DNA of 64,000 nucleotides from assembly GCA_035629075.1 (NCBI GenBank), contig DASPIK010000002.1:30001-94000 (forward strand), in the 5' to 3' direction. Below the pieces are notes generated by a model. It did not search any database and was not told where the DNA came from. It saw only the letters and a list, made by a program, of their open reading frames with translations. Below, piece after piece: positions 18,096 to 26,037 of the stretch; the stretch's first letter is position 1, and each line of letters starts with the position of its first letter. The translations under genes and the position numbers were made by a program. Origin of the DNA: JAEZPW01 sp035629075 (lineage in GTDB: Bacteria; Acidobacteriota; Terriglobia; Terriglobales; Acidobacteriaceae).

Positions 18096-18953
18096 TCAGT
18101 GGCCTCCACTCCCGTTCGCGAGCGGACCATCGAGCCGCGGCACGTGGTATTCGGCAAGAATGCCGTCTATCTCATGACGGCGACGAGAAAGAGCCTGCTC
18201 GATCCGCTCTTTGAGTTGCGTGTCGCCCCGGCGCACACCGACCCCAATGTCGAAAACGAAGGGCATGGACGGCACATCAATTTGGGGTGTGACCGGAGCC
18301 AACGTCAGCGGCACACCGGAACGATGAGCAAAATACGCGGCCAACGGTCCCCATACGACGGCCACATCCACTTCGCCACTGCTGACAGCATTGATGATCT
18401 GTGCCGGAGGGTTAGGCTGGCGATAGTCGCCGTAAACCAGGTATCCGCGAACGTTGCGGACAATGCCGCGCGTTGCAAGCGCATGAGCCGGCGGCGAGTT
18501 AGCGTAGTCATCCCCAATCATCTGCACGCCGACTCTCAGGCTTTTGAGTAGAGGGTCGTCAAACGATCGAACCCGTAAATGCCGATCCTGACGTGCGACG
18601 AAAACATAGGACGATCGGTAATACGGGCTGGTGGTTGCGGCGAGTTCAAAACTCGTCGGCACCCCCATGATCACGTCGCACTTATTGTCGCGAAGCGTAT
18701 TGCGAACGAATCCCCGGCGTTGTGCCCACCACGTGTACTTAAGTTCGGCGTGCATCTCATCCGCGAGCAACCGAGCTATTTTGTTTTCGAAACCCTCTTC
18801 GCGATTGTTCGAGAACGGCAGGTTATTAGGATCGGCGCACACCCGAAGCACTGGCCGGGCAGCCTCCGCATTCGCAGTAGGTTTGTGCGACTGATGTGAA
18901 CATGCGAGCAGCGCGATCGTAGCCAAGATCAGTGATAGGTGCACGACTCGCAT
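18096..18953 (-). CDS. XoxJ/MoxJ-like periplasmic binding protein
   Basis: This 285-residue solute-binding-fold protein belongs to the quinoprotein dehydrogenase-associated group. It begins at ATG 18953, 4 nt after the dehydrogenase stop, with a lipoprotein signal (LLACS). LRVCADPNNLPFSN near residue 35 is the family's signature opening. It is followed by two-lobe periplasmic binding protein sequence (KCDVIMGVP, YYRSSYVFVARQD, DVAVVWGP). XoxJ proteins are thought to activate or mature XoxF rather than import a solute. Its tight pairing with the dehydrogenase supports that role here. Confidence 0.85.
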   Translation of the reverse strand: MRVVHLSLILATIALLACSHQSHKPTANAEAARPVLRVCADPNNLPFSNNREEGFENKIARLLADEMHAELKYTWWAQRRGFVRNTLRDNKCDVIMGVPTSFELAATTSPYYRSSYVFVARQDRHLRVRSFDDPLLKSLRVGVQMIGDDYANSPPAHALATRGIVRNVRGYLVYGDYRQPNPPAQIINAVSSGEVDVAVVWGPLAAYFAHRSGVPLTLAPVTPQIDVPSMPFVFDIGVGVRRGDTQLKERIEQALSRRRHEIDGILAEYHVPRLDGPLANGSGGH

Positions 18954-18957
18954 AGGC

Positions 18958-20862
18958 CTAAGGTAGGGCGAACACGTATAGCGTGTCCCCCGGTTTTGTG
19001 TATTGCGACAGATCTTGCATGGCGTTACCGAATCCCAGCGCCACACCGGCATCGCGTGTTGGATCGAGTTGATTTGAGACCACCACACCGGACCATCCGC
19101 CAACACCCGAGTAGACCGCCACATACTGCTTGCCATCAGGCCCGCGGTACGTGATCGGCTGGCCGATGATGCCGGACTCAGCCTTGAATTTCCAAAGCTC
19201 CTGCCCGCTGCGAGCGTCCACTGCTTTGAACCAGCCGTCCATGGTTCCGTAAAACACCACGTCCCCGGCGGTGACGAGCGCTCCACTCCACGCTGGGAAA
19301 TGCTCCTTCAACTGCCATACAGCAGTGTTGTGCACTGGATCCCACGCCGTGAACAATCCACGATGACCGCCTGGCCCCGCGTACATCTTCACGTTTGACC
19401 CGAGATAGGGAGTACCCGCGATGTAGTTGGCCTCGAATCCTTCGTGATCCATGCACAGATTGTTGTGCGGGATGTAGACAAGACCGGTACGTGGTGAAAA
19501 CGCGCTTGGTTGCCAGTCCTTGGCGCCCGGTGCGGCCGGGCAGATGTCGCGGGTGACGATTCCGGTGCGTGGCTCTTTATCTTCAGCGTAGTCGAGCCGG
19601 CCCGACTTCAAATCCACGCCGCGCGTTGATGTGATGTGTGCAAACGGCGTTGCGGAAAGCACCTGCCCACTTGTGCGATCAAGGACGTACATGTATCCAT
19701 TGCGTTCCGGGCGGACGATGGTCTTCCGCATTTGCCCGTTTATCGGCAAGTCGAGCAACAGATTCTCATTAACCCCGTCATAGTCGAACAGATCGTGAGG
19801 CGACCATTGGTAATACCAGACAGCCTCGCCCGTATCTGCATCGCGCGCGAAAATGCCGGAGGTGAAATGGTTGTCTCCGGGACGCTGTTCCGGATGCCAT
19901 GGCCCCGGATTCCCGGTGCCATAGAAGATGAGGTTCGATTCAGGGTCGTAAGAGGTCCAGCCCCATGCAGTTCCCCCGCCGATCTTCCATTGCTCCGGTG
20001 GCCACGACTTCACGCCCAGATCCTTGTCGCGGTACTGCGAATAGTAGGGCTTGAAACGAGCGCCGACGAGCACTTCAGAATCAGGCCCCGTGTTGTATGC
20101 TCGCCAAGCGATCTTTCCGGTTTTGATGTTGATCGCTGTCATCCAACCACGAACACCGAACTCACCCCCGCTGTTACCGAAAAAGGCTTTGTCTCGCACA
20201 ACGAGCGGCGCCATCGTCATGGTTTCGCCGCGGTTGATCTCCCCCAGCTTCGCCTTCCAGACTTCCGTTCCCGTGTTGGCATCGACAGCCACGGCGTGGT
20301 TATCAAGCGTGCCGTAAATGATCTTGCCGTCCGCGTACGAACCACCGCGATTGACCACGTCGCAGCACGCAACCCCTTGCGCCGCAGCGTCTGGTTTAGG
20401 CTCGTAACTCCACTTTTTCGCCCCGTTCTTCCTCAGATCAAGTGCGTAGAGGATGTTTGGGAAAGGCGTGATCAGGTACATCGTGTCGTTGACCACGATC
20501 GGAGCTGCTTCGTTGCCGCGGAGCACGCCGGTCTTGAAGGTCCATGCAACCTTGAGGTTCTTGACCGTCTGTGTATTGATCTGGTCGAGGCTGCTGAAAC
20601 GACTGTTAGCAAAATCCTTTGCTGCCCAGGACCACTGCCCATCCTCGGGGCGAGTGGCTGCGGGGGATATCTGCGCCCCAGTCGCACCCTCGAACGTGCG
20701 CTTCCTGATTTCCTCGGTGGCGTTGGGAGAACCGCGATGCTTGTCGCTACAGCCGAGTGCCGAGCAAAGCAAAGCTAGGGCGGCCAGCGTAAGCAGCGAA
20801 TTCTCCACGCTGCGCCGGATTAGGCTTGAACGCTTCACAATGCTTGTACACCCACGCCACAC
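18958..20862 (-). CDS. PQQ-dependent alcohol dehydrogenase, XoxF-like, lipoprotein
   Basis: This is an eight-bladed quinoprotein alcohol dehydrogenase that oxidises a primary alcohol in the periplasm and passes electrons to cytochrome c. The adjacent-cysteine pair (C166-C167 in VACCDVVNRGG), GGGTAWGWTSYDP and YGTGNPGPW are family motifs. D360-Y361-D362 in FDYDGVNE carries the extra aspartate two residues after the catalytic one, the mark of lanthanide-using XoxF/PedH enzymes. The N-terminus has a signal ending in SALGC, so it is probably membrane-anchored. A GTG at 20862 starts the longest form, and a GTG at 20838 gives a more typical signal. It heads the operon with the binding protein, cytochrome and oxidase. 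Confidence 0.9.
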   Translation of the reverse strand: MWRGCTSIVKRSSLIRRSVENSLLTLAALALLCSALGCSDKHRGSPNATEEIRKRTFEGATGAQISPAATRPEDGQWSWAAKDFANSRFSSLDQINTQTVKNLKVAWTFKTGVLRGNEAAPIVVNDTMYLITPFPNILYALDLRKNGAKKWSYEPKPDAAAQGVACCDVVNRGGSYADGKIIYGTLDNHAVAVDANTGTEVWKAKLGEINRGETMTMAPLVVRDKAFFGNSGGEFGVRGWMTAINIKTGKIAWRAYNTGPDSEVLVGARFKPYYSQYRDKDLGVKSWPPEQWKIGGGTAWGWTSYDPESNLIFYGTGNPGPWHPEQRPGDNHFTSGIFARDADTGEAVWYYQWSPHDLFDYDGVNENLLLDLPINGQMRKTIVRPERNGYMYVLDRTSGQVLSATPFAHITSTRGVDLKSGRLDYAEDKEPRTGIVTRDICPAAPGAKDWQPSAFSPRTGLVYIPHNNLCMDHEGFEANYIAGTPYLGSNVKMYAGPGGHRGLFTAWDPVHNTAVWQLKEHFPAWSGALVTAGDVVFYGTMDGWFKAVDARSGQELWKFKAESGIIGQPITYRGPDGKQYVAVYSGVGGWSGVVVSNQLDPTRDAGVALGFGNAMQDLSQYTKPGDTLYVFALP

Positions 20863-21206
20863 GCGGGATGGATACTCGAGTCTCCCGAGGTGACATGCCG
20901 ATCGGCACTTCCCGGCAATCTCCCAGTCTCAGAGGCGCGAAGCAACGCTCCCGTGCTGCGACTCTGTTATCCGATAACTTTCGTGCACACCGCGTTGCCC
21001 GCTGCTCCGCCACACGTAAGCGCGCCACACCCCGCGCGAGACGTGCGTCTACCCCCGCAACGCGCACCCGTGACCTTATTTCCATTCAAGAGATCGCACG
21101 CTTAAGCGAAAGTTGACGAACACGGCTGCACGTTGCAGACATCCGGCCCGCTCCTCTGAACATCAAGAAAGCGACTCACACAATCCCGGAAACGAGGAGG
21201 CGCCTG
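20863..21206. other. divergent intergenic region upstream of dehydrogenase operon
   Basis: These 344 bp lie between the minus-strand dehydrogenase operon and the plus-strand hydrolase gene. The operon promoter should be here. I see no clear -35/-10 or -24/-12 element and no convincing riboswitch fold by eye. A short ATCGGATAAC segment near 20970 (minus strand) and a CTCGGGAGACTCGAG stretch near 20880 are the only distinctive sequences. A GGAGG at about 21197 serves the hydrolase start. Confidence 0.4.
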
Positions 21207-22070
21207 ATGGCCTATGTAACAGTAGGAAGGGAGAACACGACCGAAATCCAGCTTTACTACGAGGACCACGGAACAGGACATCCCGTCATACTGATCCACG
21301 GATATCCCTTGAGCGGCGCATCATGGGAGAAGCAAGTCCCAGTGCTTCTTACAATAGGCTACCGCGTCATCACGTACGACAGAAGAGGCTTTGGCCGCTC
21401 CGGCCAGCCGACCACGGGTTACAACTACGATACGTTTGCGGAAGATCTGCGCAACCTCATTCAACATCTCAGTCTGAACGCTGTTTCGCTCGTCGGCTTT
21501 TCGATGGGCGGCGGCGAGGTGGCGCGATACATCGGCAAGTACGGGTCCGACAATGTCACCAGCGCTGTGATCATCGCCGGCGTGCCTCCGTATTTACTGA
21601 AGACCAGCGACAATGCCGAGGGAGTCGATGGAGCTATATTCGACGACATCGAAAAGGCTGCCGCAGCCGACCGTTACGCCTTCTTCACCGAGTTTCTGAA
21701 GAACTTCTTCAACACAGATGTTTTCATGGGAACCCGCGTCAGCGAAGAAGCTGTACGCGCAAGTTGGAACGTCGCGATGGGAGCCTCAGCAGTGGCGAGT
21801 GTTGCCTGCGTGCGCACGTGGACGGAGGACTTCCGTAATGACGTTTCGAAGATCAGCGTCCCAACGCTAGTCATACACGGCGAAGCAGACCGGATAGTTC
21901 CGTTCTCCGCCTCAGGACAAGTTACCGCCCGTATGATCCCGGGAGCACGACTGGTAACAATGAAGGACGGACCGCATGCCATTAACTGGACTCACGCTGA
22001 CATCGTGAACCGAAACCTAGTCGACTTCCTGACGCAAACGTCTGTACCATCGCGACGAACTGCGGCCTGA
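21207..22070 (+). CDS. alpha/beta hydrolase, cofactor-free haloperoxidase type
   Basis: This 287-residue hydrolase resembles non-heme chloroperoxidases/esterases. The nucleophile elbow is GFSMGGG, the oxyanion strand is VILIHGYPLSG, the acid lies in IHGEADRIVP and the histidine in KDGPHAINWTH. YDRRGFGRSGQP after the first strand is characteristic of this subfamily. A strong GGAGG lies just upstream of ATG 21207. It is a single-gene unit divergent from the dehydrogenase operon. The physiological substrate is unknown, and haloperoxidase activity in this family is often a side reaction. Confidence 0.88.
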   Translation: MAYVTVGRENTTEIQLYYEDHGTGHPVILIHGYPLSGASWEKQVPVLLTIGYRVITYDRRGFGRSGQPTTGYNYDTFAEDLRNLIQHLSLNAVSLVGFSMGGGEVARYIGKYGSDNVTSAVIIAGVPPYLLKTSDNAEGVDGAIFDDIEKAAAADRYAFFTEFLKNFFNTDVFMGTRVSEEAVRASWNVAMGASAVASVACVRTWTEDFRNDVSKISVPTLVIHGEADRIVPFSASGQVTARMIPGARLVTMKDGPHAINWTHADIVNRNLVDFLTQTSVPSRRTAA

Positions 22071-22120
22071 AGAATTCGCGCGTCGACGTCCTTAGCCAAT
22101 CATTGCAAAGGGCTTGAATC

Positions 22121-22150
22121 AAAAGAAAGGCGCCCGTGTTCCGGGCGCCT
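22121..22150 (-). terminator. intrinsic terminator of VWFA operon
   Basis: A 9-bp perfect GC-rich stem (AGGCGCCCG / CGGGCGCCT) with a 5-nt loop is followed on the minus strand by TTTCTTTT. It lies 18 bp after the stop of the minus-strand VWFA gene and also separates it from the convergent hydrolase. Confidence 0.8.
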
Positions 22151-22167
22151 ACGAACTATCTGCTCGC

Positions 22168-23361
22168 TTACCGTGAAGCGCGCTCCTGGCCCGCGTAGTA
22201 GCCGCTGCGAGTCCGGACCTGAAGCTTGCCGTGCCCTTTTGCGCGCGCTTCAACCTTAACCATTCGATACCCGCCCTCCGACTGCGGCCGGGTCGGACGA
22301 TACCCTATCGTGTACTGGTTCCGAATGTCGTGTGCTACTTGGCGAGTGATGGAATCGACCTCACTGACGTCCTTCGGAAAAAACGCGACGCCTCCGGTTT
22401 CCTCGGCGATTTCCTGCATGGCTCTTTTCGCCCTCTTGGCGTGCCCCTCGCCCCCCAGAATCCCGACCGTATATACCGTGGGACCGTTCTCTGCCTGCAG
22501 ACGCCGGACGGCCTGCTCCAGCGACTGTCGGCTCGCATTGTCCTCACCGTCGGTCACGACCAAGAGGACTTTCTTCTCCAGCCGGGCGCTTTTCTTCAGG
22601 TGGTCTGCCGATGCCACCAGTGCGTCATACATGGCTGTTCCACCACGGGACTCAATCTTCTCAAGCGCGTCCTGGAGTTTTGGAATGCTCCCAGTAAAGT
22701 CCTGATCAAGGTAATACTCGTCGTTGAAGTTCACGACGAATACCTCGTCCTTTGGATTGCTGGCCCTCACAAGATTGAGCGCGGCCGAGTTCACGGCGGC
22801 GCGCTTGTCTCGCATCGAGCCGGAATTGTCGATCACAATCCCCAGCGCTACCGGGATGTCCTCGTGACGGAATGACGTAATTGTCTGAGGTTGACCATCC
22901 TCAAACACCGTAAACGCCGTCTTGTCCAGGTTCGTAACGAGGCGCTGTTTATCGTCCACTACCGTTGCGTGCAGAACGACTTCCTCAACCTTCGCCTTGA
23001 AGACGTAAACGCCGTCGTCGGTGCGCGCCGCGGGCTGACCCTGCACGGGCACTTGCACCGTATCGCCGGGCTGATTCGGAGCGGGCGATGCGCTCTGGCT
23101 CGTGCTTCCCTGCTGAGTCGGCTGGCCCTGGGGTTGGCCGGCTGATTCGGTTCGCGGTGTTGTTTGCGGCTGCGGCGCTGCACGACGATCGCCCATCGGA
23201 GGCGGCAGCACTTCCGGAATCGGATCAAAACGCGGCTGCTGCGATGTCGAGGGCTGCTGGGTGCCAGCCGAACCAGCCGTAGTCTGGGCTCCAGCCAATA
23301 AGGCCATTGACAGCAAGCCGATCGCGATCGAGGGAAACAATTTGTTACTGTCGAGGTGCAT
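22168..23361 (-). CDS. secreted VWFA-related acidobacterial protein (second of pair)
   Basis: This 397-residue exported protein has a signal peptide (about 1-26, ending in LAGAQTTAGS). A long Pro/Gln/Ser-rich linker runs to about residue 100. A beta-rich segment follows (VYVFKAKVEEVVLHATVVDD), and then a von Willebrand A domain with the metal-ion site IVIDNSGSMRDK (DxSxS). The ending (VRTRSGYYAG) is shared with its neighbour. The protein belongs to the VWFA-related group expanded in Acidobacteria, whose function is unknown. Its ATG overlaps the upstream paralog by 17 nt, so the two are co-expressed. Confidence 0.9.
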   Translation of the reverse strand: MHLDSNKLFPSIAIGLLSMALLAGAQTTAGSAGTQQPSTSQQPRFDPIPEVLPPPMGDRRAAPQPQTTPRTESAGQPQGQPTQQGSTSQSASPAPNQPGDTVQVPVQGQPAARTDDGVYVFKAKVEEVVLHATVVDDKQRLVTNLDKTAFTVFEDGQPQTITSFRHEDIPVALGIVIDNSGSMRDKRAAVNSAALNLVRASNPKDEVFVVNFNDEYYLDQDFTGSIPKLQDALEKIESRGGTAMYDALVASADHLKKSARLEKKVLLVVTDGEDNASRQSLEQAVRRLQAENGPTVYTVGILGGEGHAKRAKRAMQEIAEETGGVAFFPKDVSEVDSITRQVAHDIRNQYTIGYRPTRPQSEGGYRMVKVEARAKGHGKLQVRTRSGYYAGQERASR

Positions 23362-24448
23362 AGTATCCCGTCTTGTTATAAACCCGCAGCGGCGGCAAAC
23401 CCTTCGGTGGTGACAGCTTCACCTTTATTTTTCGCCACTTCCCATCGTGTGCTGGATTTTTTGGACGATACCCCAGCACATATTGGTTGCGCAGTTCGAT
23501 CCCAATCTTTGAAGCGACATCGGCGAGTTCGTTCACATTGTCGATGGTGAAAGTTCGTCCACCAGTCACGTCCGTCACTTCCGACAGCAGGACCGGACCA
23601 AGACGCTCCTCCTCCGTTCTGGGCGACATGTCGAAGATCCCGATTGCATAGATCTGCACGTCGGCTTCCTTGACCATCGACTTGATCTCTTTTTCCGTGT
23701 AACGACTGTTGTTGTCGCCGCCGTCAGAGATAATGAGCAGGGCCTTTTTCTGGTGCATGGCCTTCTTCATCTTGTTAACGGCAAGATAGATGGCGTCCAG
23801 CAATGACGTCTTCCCTTTTGGGATGCTGTAGATCAGCTTGCCCTGAATCTCCTCGACCGACTGAGTGAAATCGGCCAGCAACTCAGGCCTGTCCGCGAAG
23901 GTGATCATGAAAAATTCGTCTTGCGGATTTGCCGTCTTGAAGAACTCCACGACCGCATCGCGCGACTTTTCAATTTTGTCATCCATGCTTCCGCTAAGGT
24001 CGAAAATGACGCCCAGCGAAATCGGAGTATCCTCGCTAGAAAAGTGCCTGATGTCCTGCCTGGTGTCACCCTCGTAGAGCAGAAAGTTCTCCCGCTCGAG
24101 TCCCGTCACGAGTCGATTCAACGGATCGGTGATAGTGACCGGCACAAGCACGAGATCAACGTCCACCTTGAAGGGTCGTGTGTGGGTCTTCAACGATGGG
24201 TCGATGTTTGCTCCTGCTCTCGCGGCGGCCTCTGTTCCCGGATTCGTCCGGGGCGTGATGTGCACTTCAGACTGCGACTGTGCAAGGGTGCCCGGCGCAC
24301 CCAGGCTGACGAACAACCCAAGAAACAGCGATAGCGCTGTACGGAACCAGCGCTTGGAGGGTGAAAGATAGACGCACTTCTTCGTCTCAGTCAGATGGGT
24401 CGCGTGGCTGACAGATGACCCGCGCCCATGACTACACTTGCGGGCCAT
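23345..24448 (-). CDS. secreted VWFA-related acidobacterial protein (first of pair)
   Basis: This is a paralog of the next gene, 367 residues from ATG 24448, which has AGAGGAG close upstream. A basic N-region and a hydrophobic core (TALSLFLGLFVSLG) form a signal sequence, with cleavage likely near GTLAQ. The VWA domain begins at about residue 120 and holds the MIDAS motif VIFDLSGSMDDK. It ends in YNKTGYYAPRQ, the same tail pattern as its partner. Two different VWA proteins made together suggests a surface or periplasmic complex, but the function is unknown. Confidence 0.88.
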   Translation of the reverse strand: MARKCSHGRGSSVSHATHLTETKKCVYLSPSKRWFRTALSLFLGLFVSLGAPGTLAQSQSEVHITPRTNPGTEAAARAGANIDPSLKTHTRPFKVDVDLVLVPVTITDPLNRLVTGLERENFLLYEGDTRQDIRHFSSEDTPISLGVIFDLSGSMDDKIEKSRDAVVEFFKTANPQDEFFMITFADRPELLADFTQSVEEIQGKLIYSIPKGKTSLLDAIYLAVNKMKKAMHQKKALLIISDGGDNNSRYTEKEIKSMVKEADVQIYAIGIFDMSPRTEEERLGPVLLSEVTDVTGGRTFTIDNVNELADVASKIGIELRNQYVLGYRPKNPAHDGKWRKIKVKLSPPKGLPPLRVYNKTGYYAPRQ

Positions 24449-24672
24449 AAACTCCTCTGGTTCCGGCAATGTCGTGCCCCGGATCGTTGTCAAAACACTC
24501 AGTCTCAACGAAGCGACTCGGACGGCTATTCCGTCTGATGTTCCCCTATCCTCGTTGGTTTTCCTGCATGTGCCGTTCCGTTGTGACCGTATATCAGTTC
24601 CGAGTCGCTGTCCAAATCGATATTTCGGAATTCATGCACTCGCAAAACGGTTTAGAATCAGGAGCACACGAC

Positions 24673-26037
24673 ATGGCGACCATATACCCTTTTCGTGCGC
24701 TTCGCTATAATCCAGACCGCGTCGACCTGGCTGACGTCGTAACGCAACCGTACGACAAAATAACCCCTGCGATGCAGGACCGCTACTACGCCCTAAGCCC
24801 TTTCAACTTGGTGCGTATCATTCTAGGAAGACGCGAGCAAAACGACAACGGGCAGAATGTATATACTCGCGCCGCCGCTTACCTCCGTGAGTGGCGCCAG
24901 AACGGCGTTCTCGCACCTGATCCTGACCCTTCTATTTACCTGTATAGTCAGGAGTTTACGGTGCCCGGCGACAGTTCGGCACATGTTTTTCAGCGTCGCG
25001 GCTTCATCGCCCTGGGCAGGGTCGAGGATTACGACAACGGCATCGTTCACCGTCATGAACAGACCCTTTCCGGTCCCAAAGTTGATCGCCTAAACCTGCT
25101 CAGAGCCACGGAATGCCATTTTGGCCAGATCTTCATGCTGTACAGCGACCCCGAACATCGGGTAGACGAGATCCTGACCTCGGGAACGCAGATTGCCTCT
25201 GGCAGCCCCGAGGCCGGATCGGCAGCGGGTGTTCGCACCTCGACCAAGCCCGCCGCTGACGTTGTCGACGAGTACGGTGTGCGTCATCGCATGTGGGCCA
25301 TTTCGGATCCAACCGTTATCAAGGCTGTGCAGGAAGCGATGCTGAACAAAATGCTCATCATCGCTGACGGCCATCACCGCTACGAAACGGCTCTCAATTA
25401 CCGCAACGAACGTCGCGCCAAGGCGGGGGCCCTGTTGCCCGAGGCTCCCTACGAACGTGTCATGATGACGTTCGTCAACATGGATGCGGAAGGCCTTGTC
25501 ATTCTCCCGACCCACCGGGTCGTGTTTGGATTGGAGAACTTCAATGCGGTCCAGTTCGTTGAAGAGGCCAGGGCGTTCTTCACGGTAAACCCGCTGCGCG
25601 AGCGAGCCACCGCAGGCATTGCAACCAAGCTTCTTCGCGAACGCGGCTCCGATTCCACCGCACTCATAGCAGTCACGACCCAAGGCGATTTCCTGCTGGA
25701 ATCACGTGGCGGCTCTTCCGCCGACTCTCTGCTTAGCGGAATGTCGCCCAAGCAGGGCGAACTCGACGTTGTCCAACTCCACAAGTTGCTGCTGGAACAC
25801 GTTCTTGGCATCAGCGAAGAAGCGATCCGCAATCAAGTGCATGTCCGGTATGTGCGTGATTCGGACGAGGCTATCGAGCAGGTACGTCGAGGCGACGCAA
25901 ACATCTCGTTTCTGATGAATCCTGCTCGTATGGACCAAGTGCGAGACATCGCTTTCGCCGGACAAGTACTCCCGCAGAAATCAACGGATTTCTATCCTAA
26001 GTTATTGAGTGGCCTCACAATCTATGCTCTTGAGTAG
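24673..26037 (+). CDS. DUF1015 family protein
   Basis: This 454-residue protein is of the widespread DUF1015 family. The start ATG at 24673 has AGGAG 10 nt upstream and gives the family's standard opening (MATIYPFRALRYNP). The longer in-frame extension is not conserved-looking. Family landmarks are VVTQPYDKI, the central ADGHHRYETALNYR and a C-terminal SFLMNPARMDQVRDIAFAG stretch. The biochemical role of the family is not established. It is the first gene of a cell-wall-linked run (amidase, GerMN protein, MurI) and overlaps the amidase start by 14 nt. Confidence 0.88.
   Translation: MATIYPFRALRYNPDRVDLADVVTQPYDKITPAMQDRYYALSPFNLVRIILGRREQNDNGQNVYTRAAAYLREWRQNGVLAPDPDPSIYLYSQEFTVPGDSSAHVFQRRGFIALGRVEDYDNGIVHRHEQTLSGPKVDRLNLLRATECHFGQIFMLYSDPEHRVDEILTSGTQIASGSPEAGSAAGVRTSTKPAADVVDEYGVRHRMWAISDPTVIKAVQEAMLNKMLIIADGHHRYETALNYRNERRAKAGALLPEAPYERVMMTFVNMDAEGLVILPTHRVVFGLENFNAVQFVEEARAFFTVNPLRERATAGIATKLLRERGSDSTALIAVTTQGDFLLESRGGSSADSLLSGMSPKQGELDVVQLHKLLLEHVLGISEEAIRNQVHVRYVRDSDEAIEQVRRGDANISFLMNPARMDQVRDIAFAGQVLPQKSTDFYPKLLSGLTIYALE

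Noticed and set aside
19636..20778. 380-codon plus-strand open frame opposite the PQQ dehydrogenase
   Set aside because: It is antisense to a clear conserved gene, has no ribosome site and an Arg/Val-rich composition typical of a mirror frame in GC-rich DNA.
20863..21206. possible riboswitch or lanthanide-response leader before the dehydrogenase operon
   Set aside because: No conserved riboswitch core was recognised by eye. A covariance-model search would be needed to support one.
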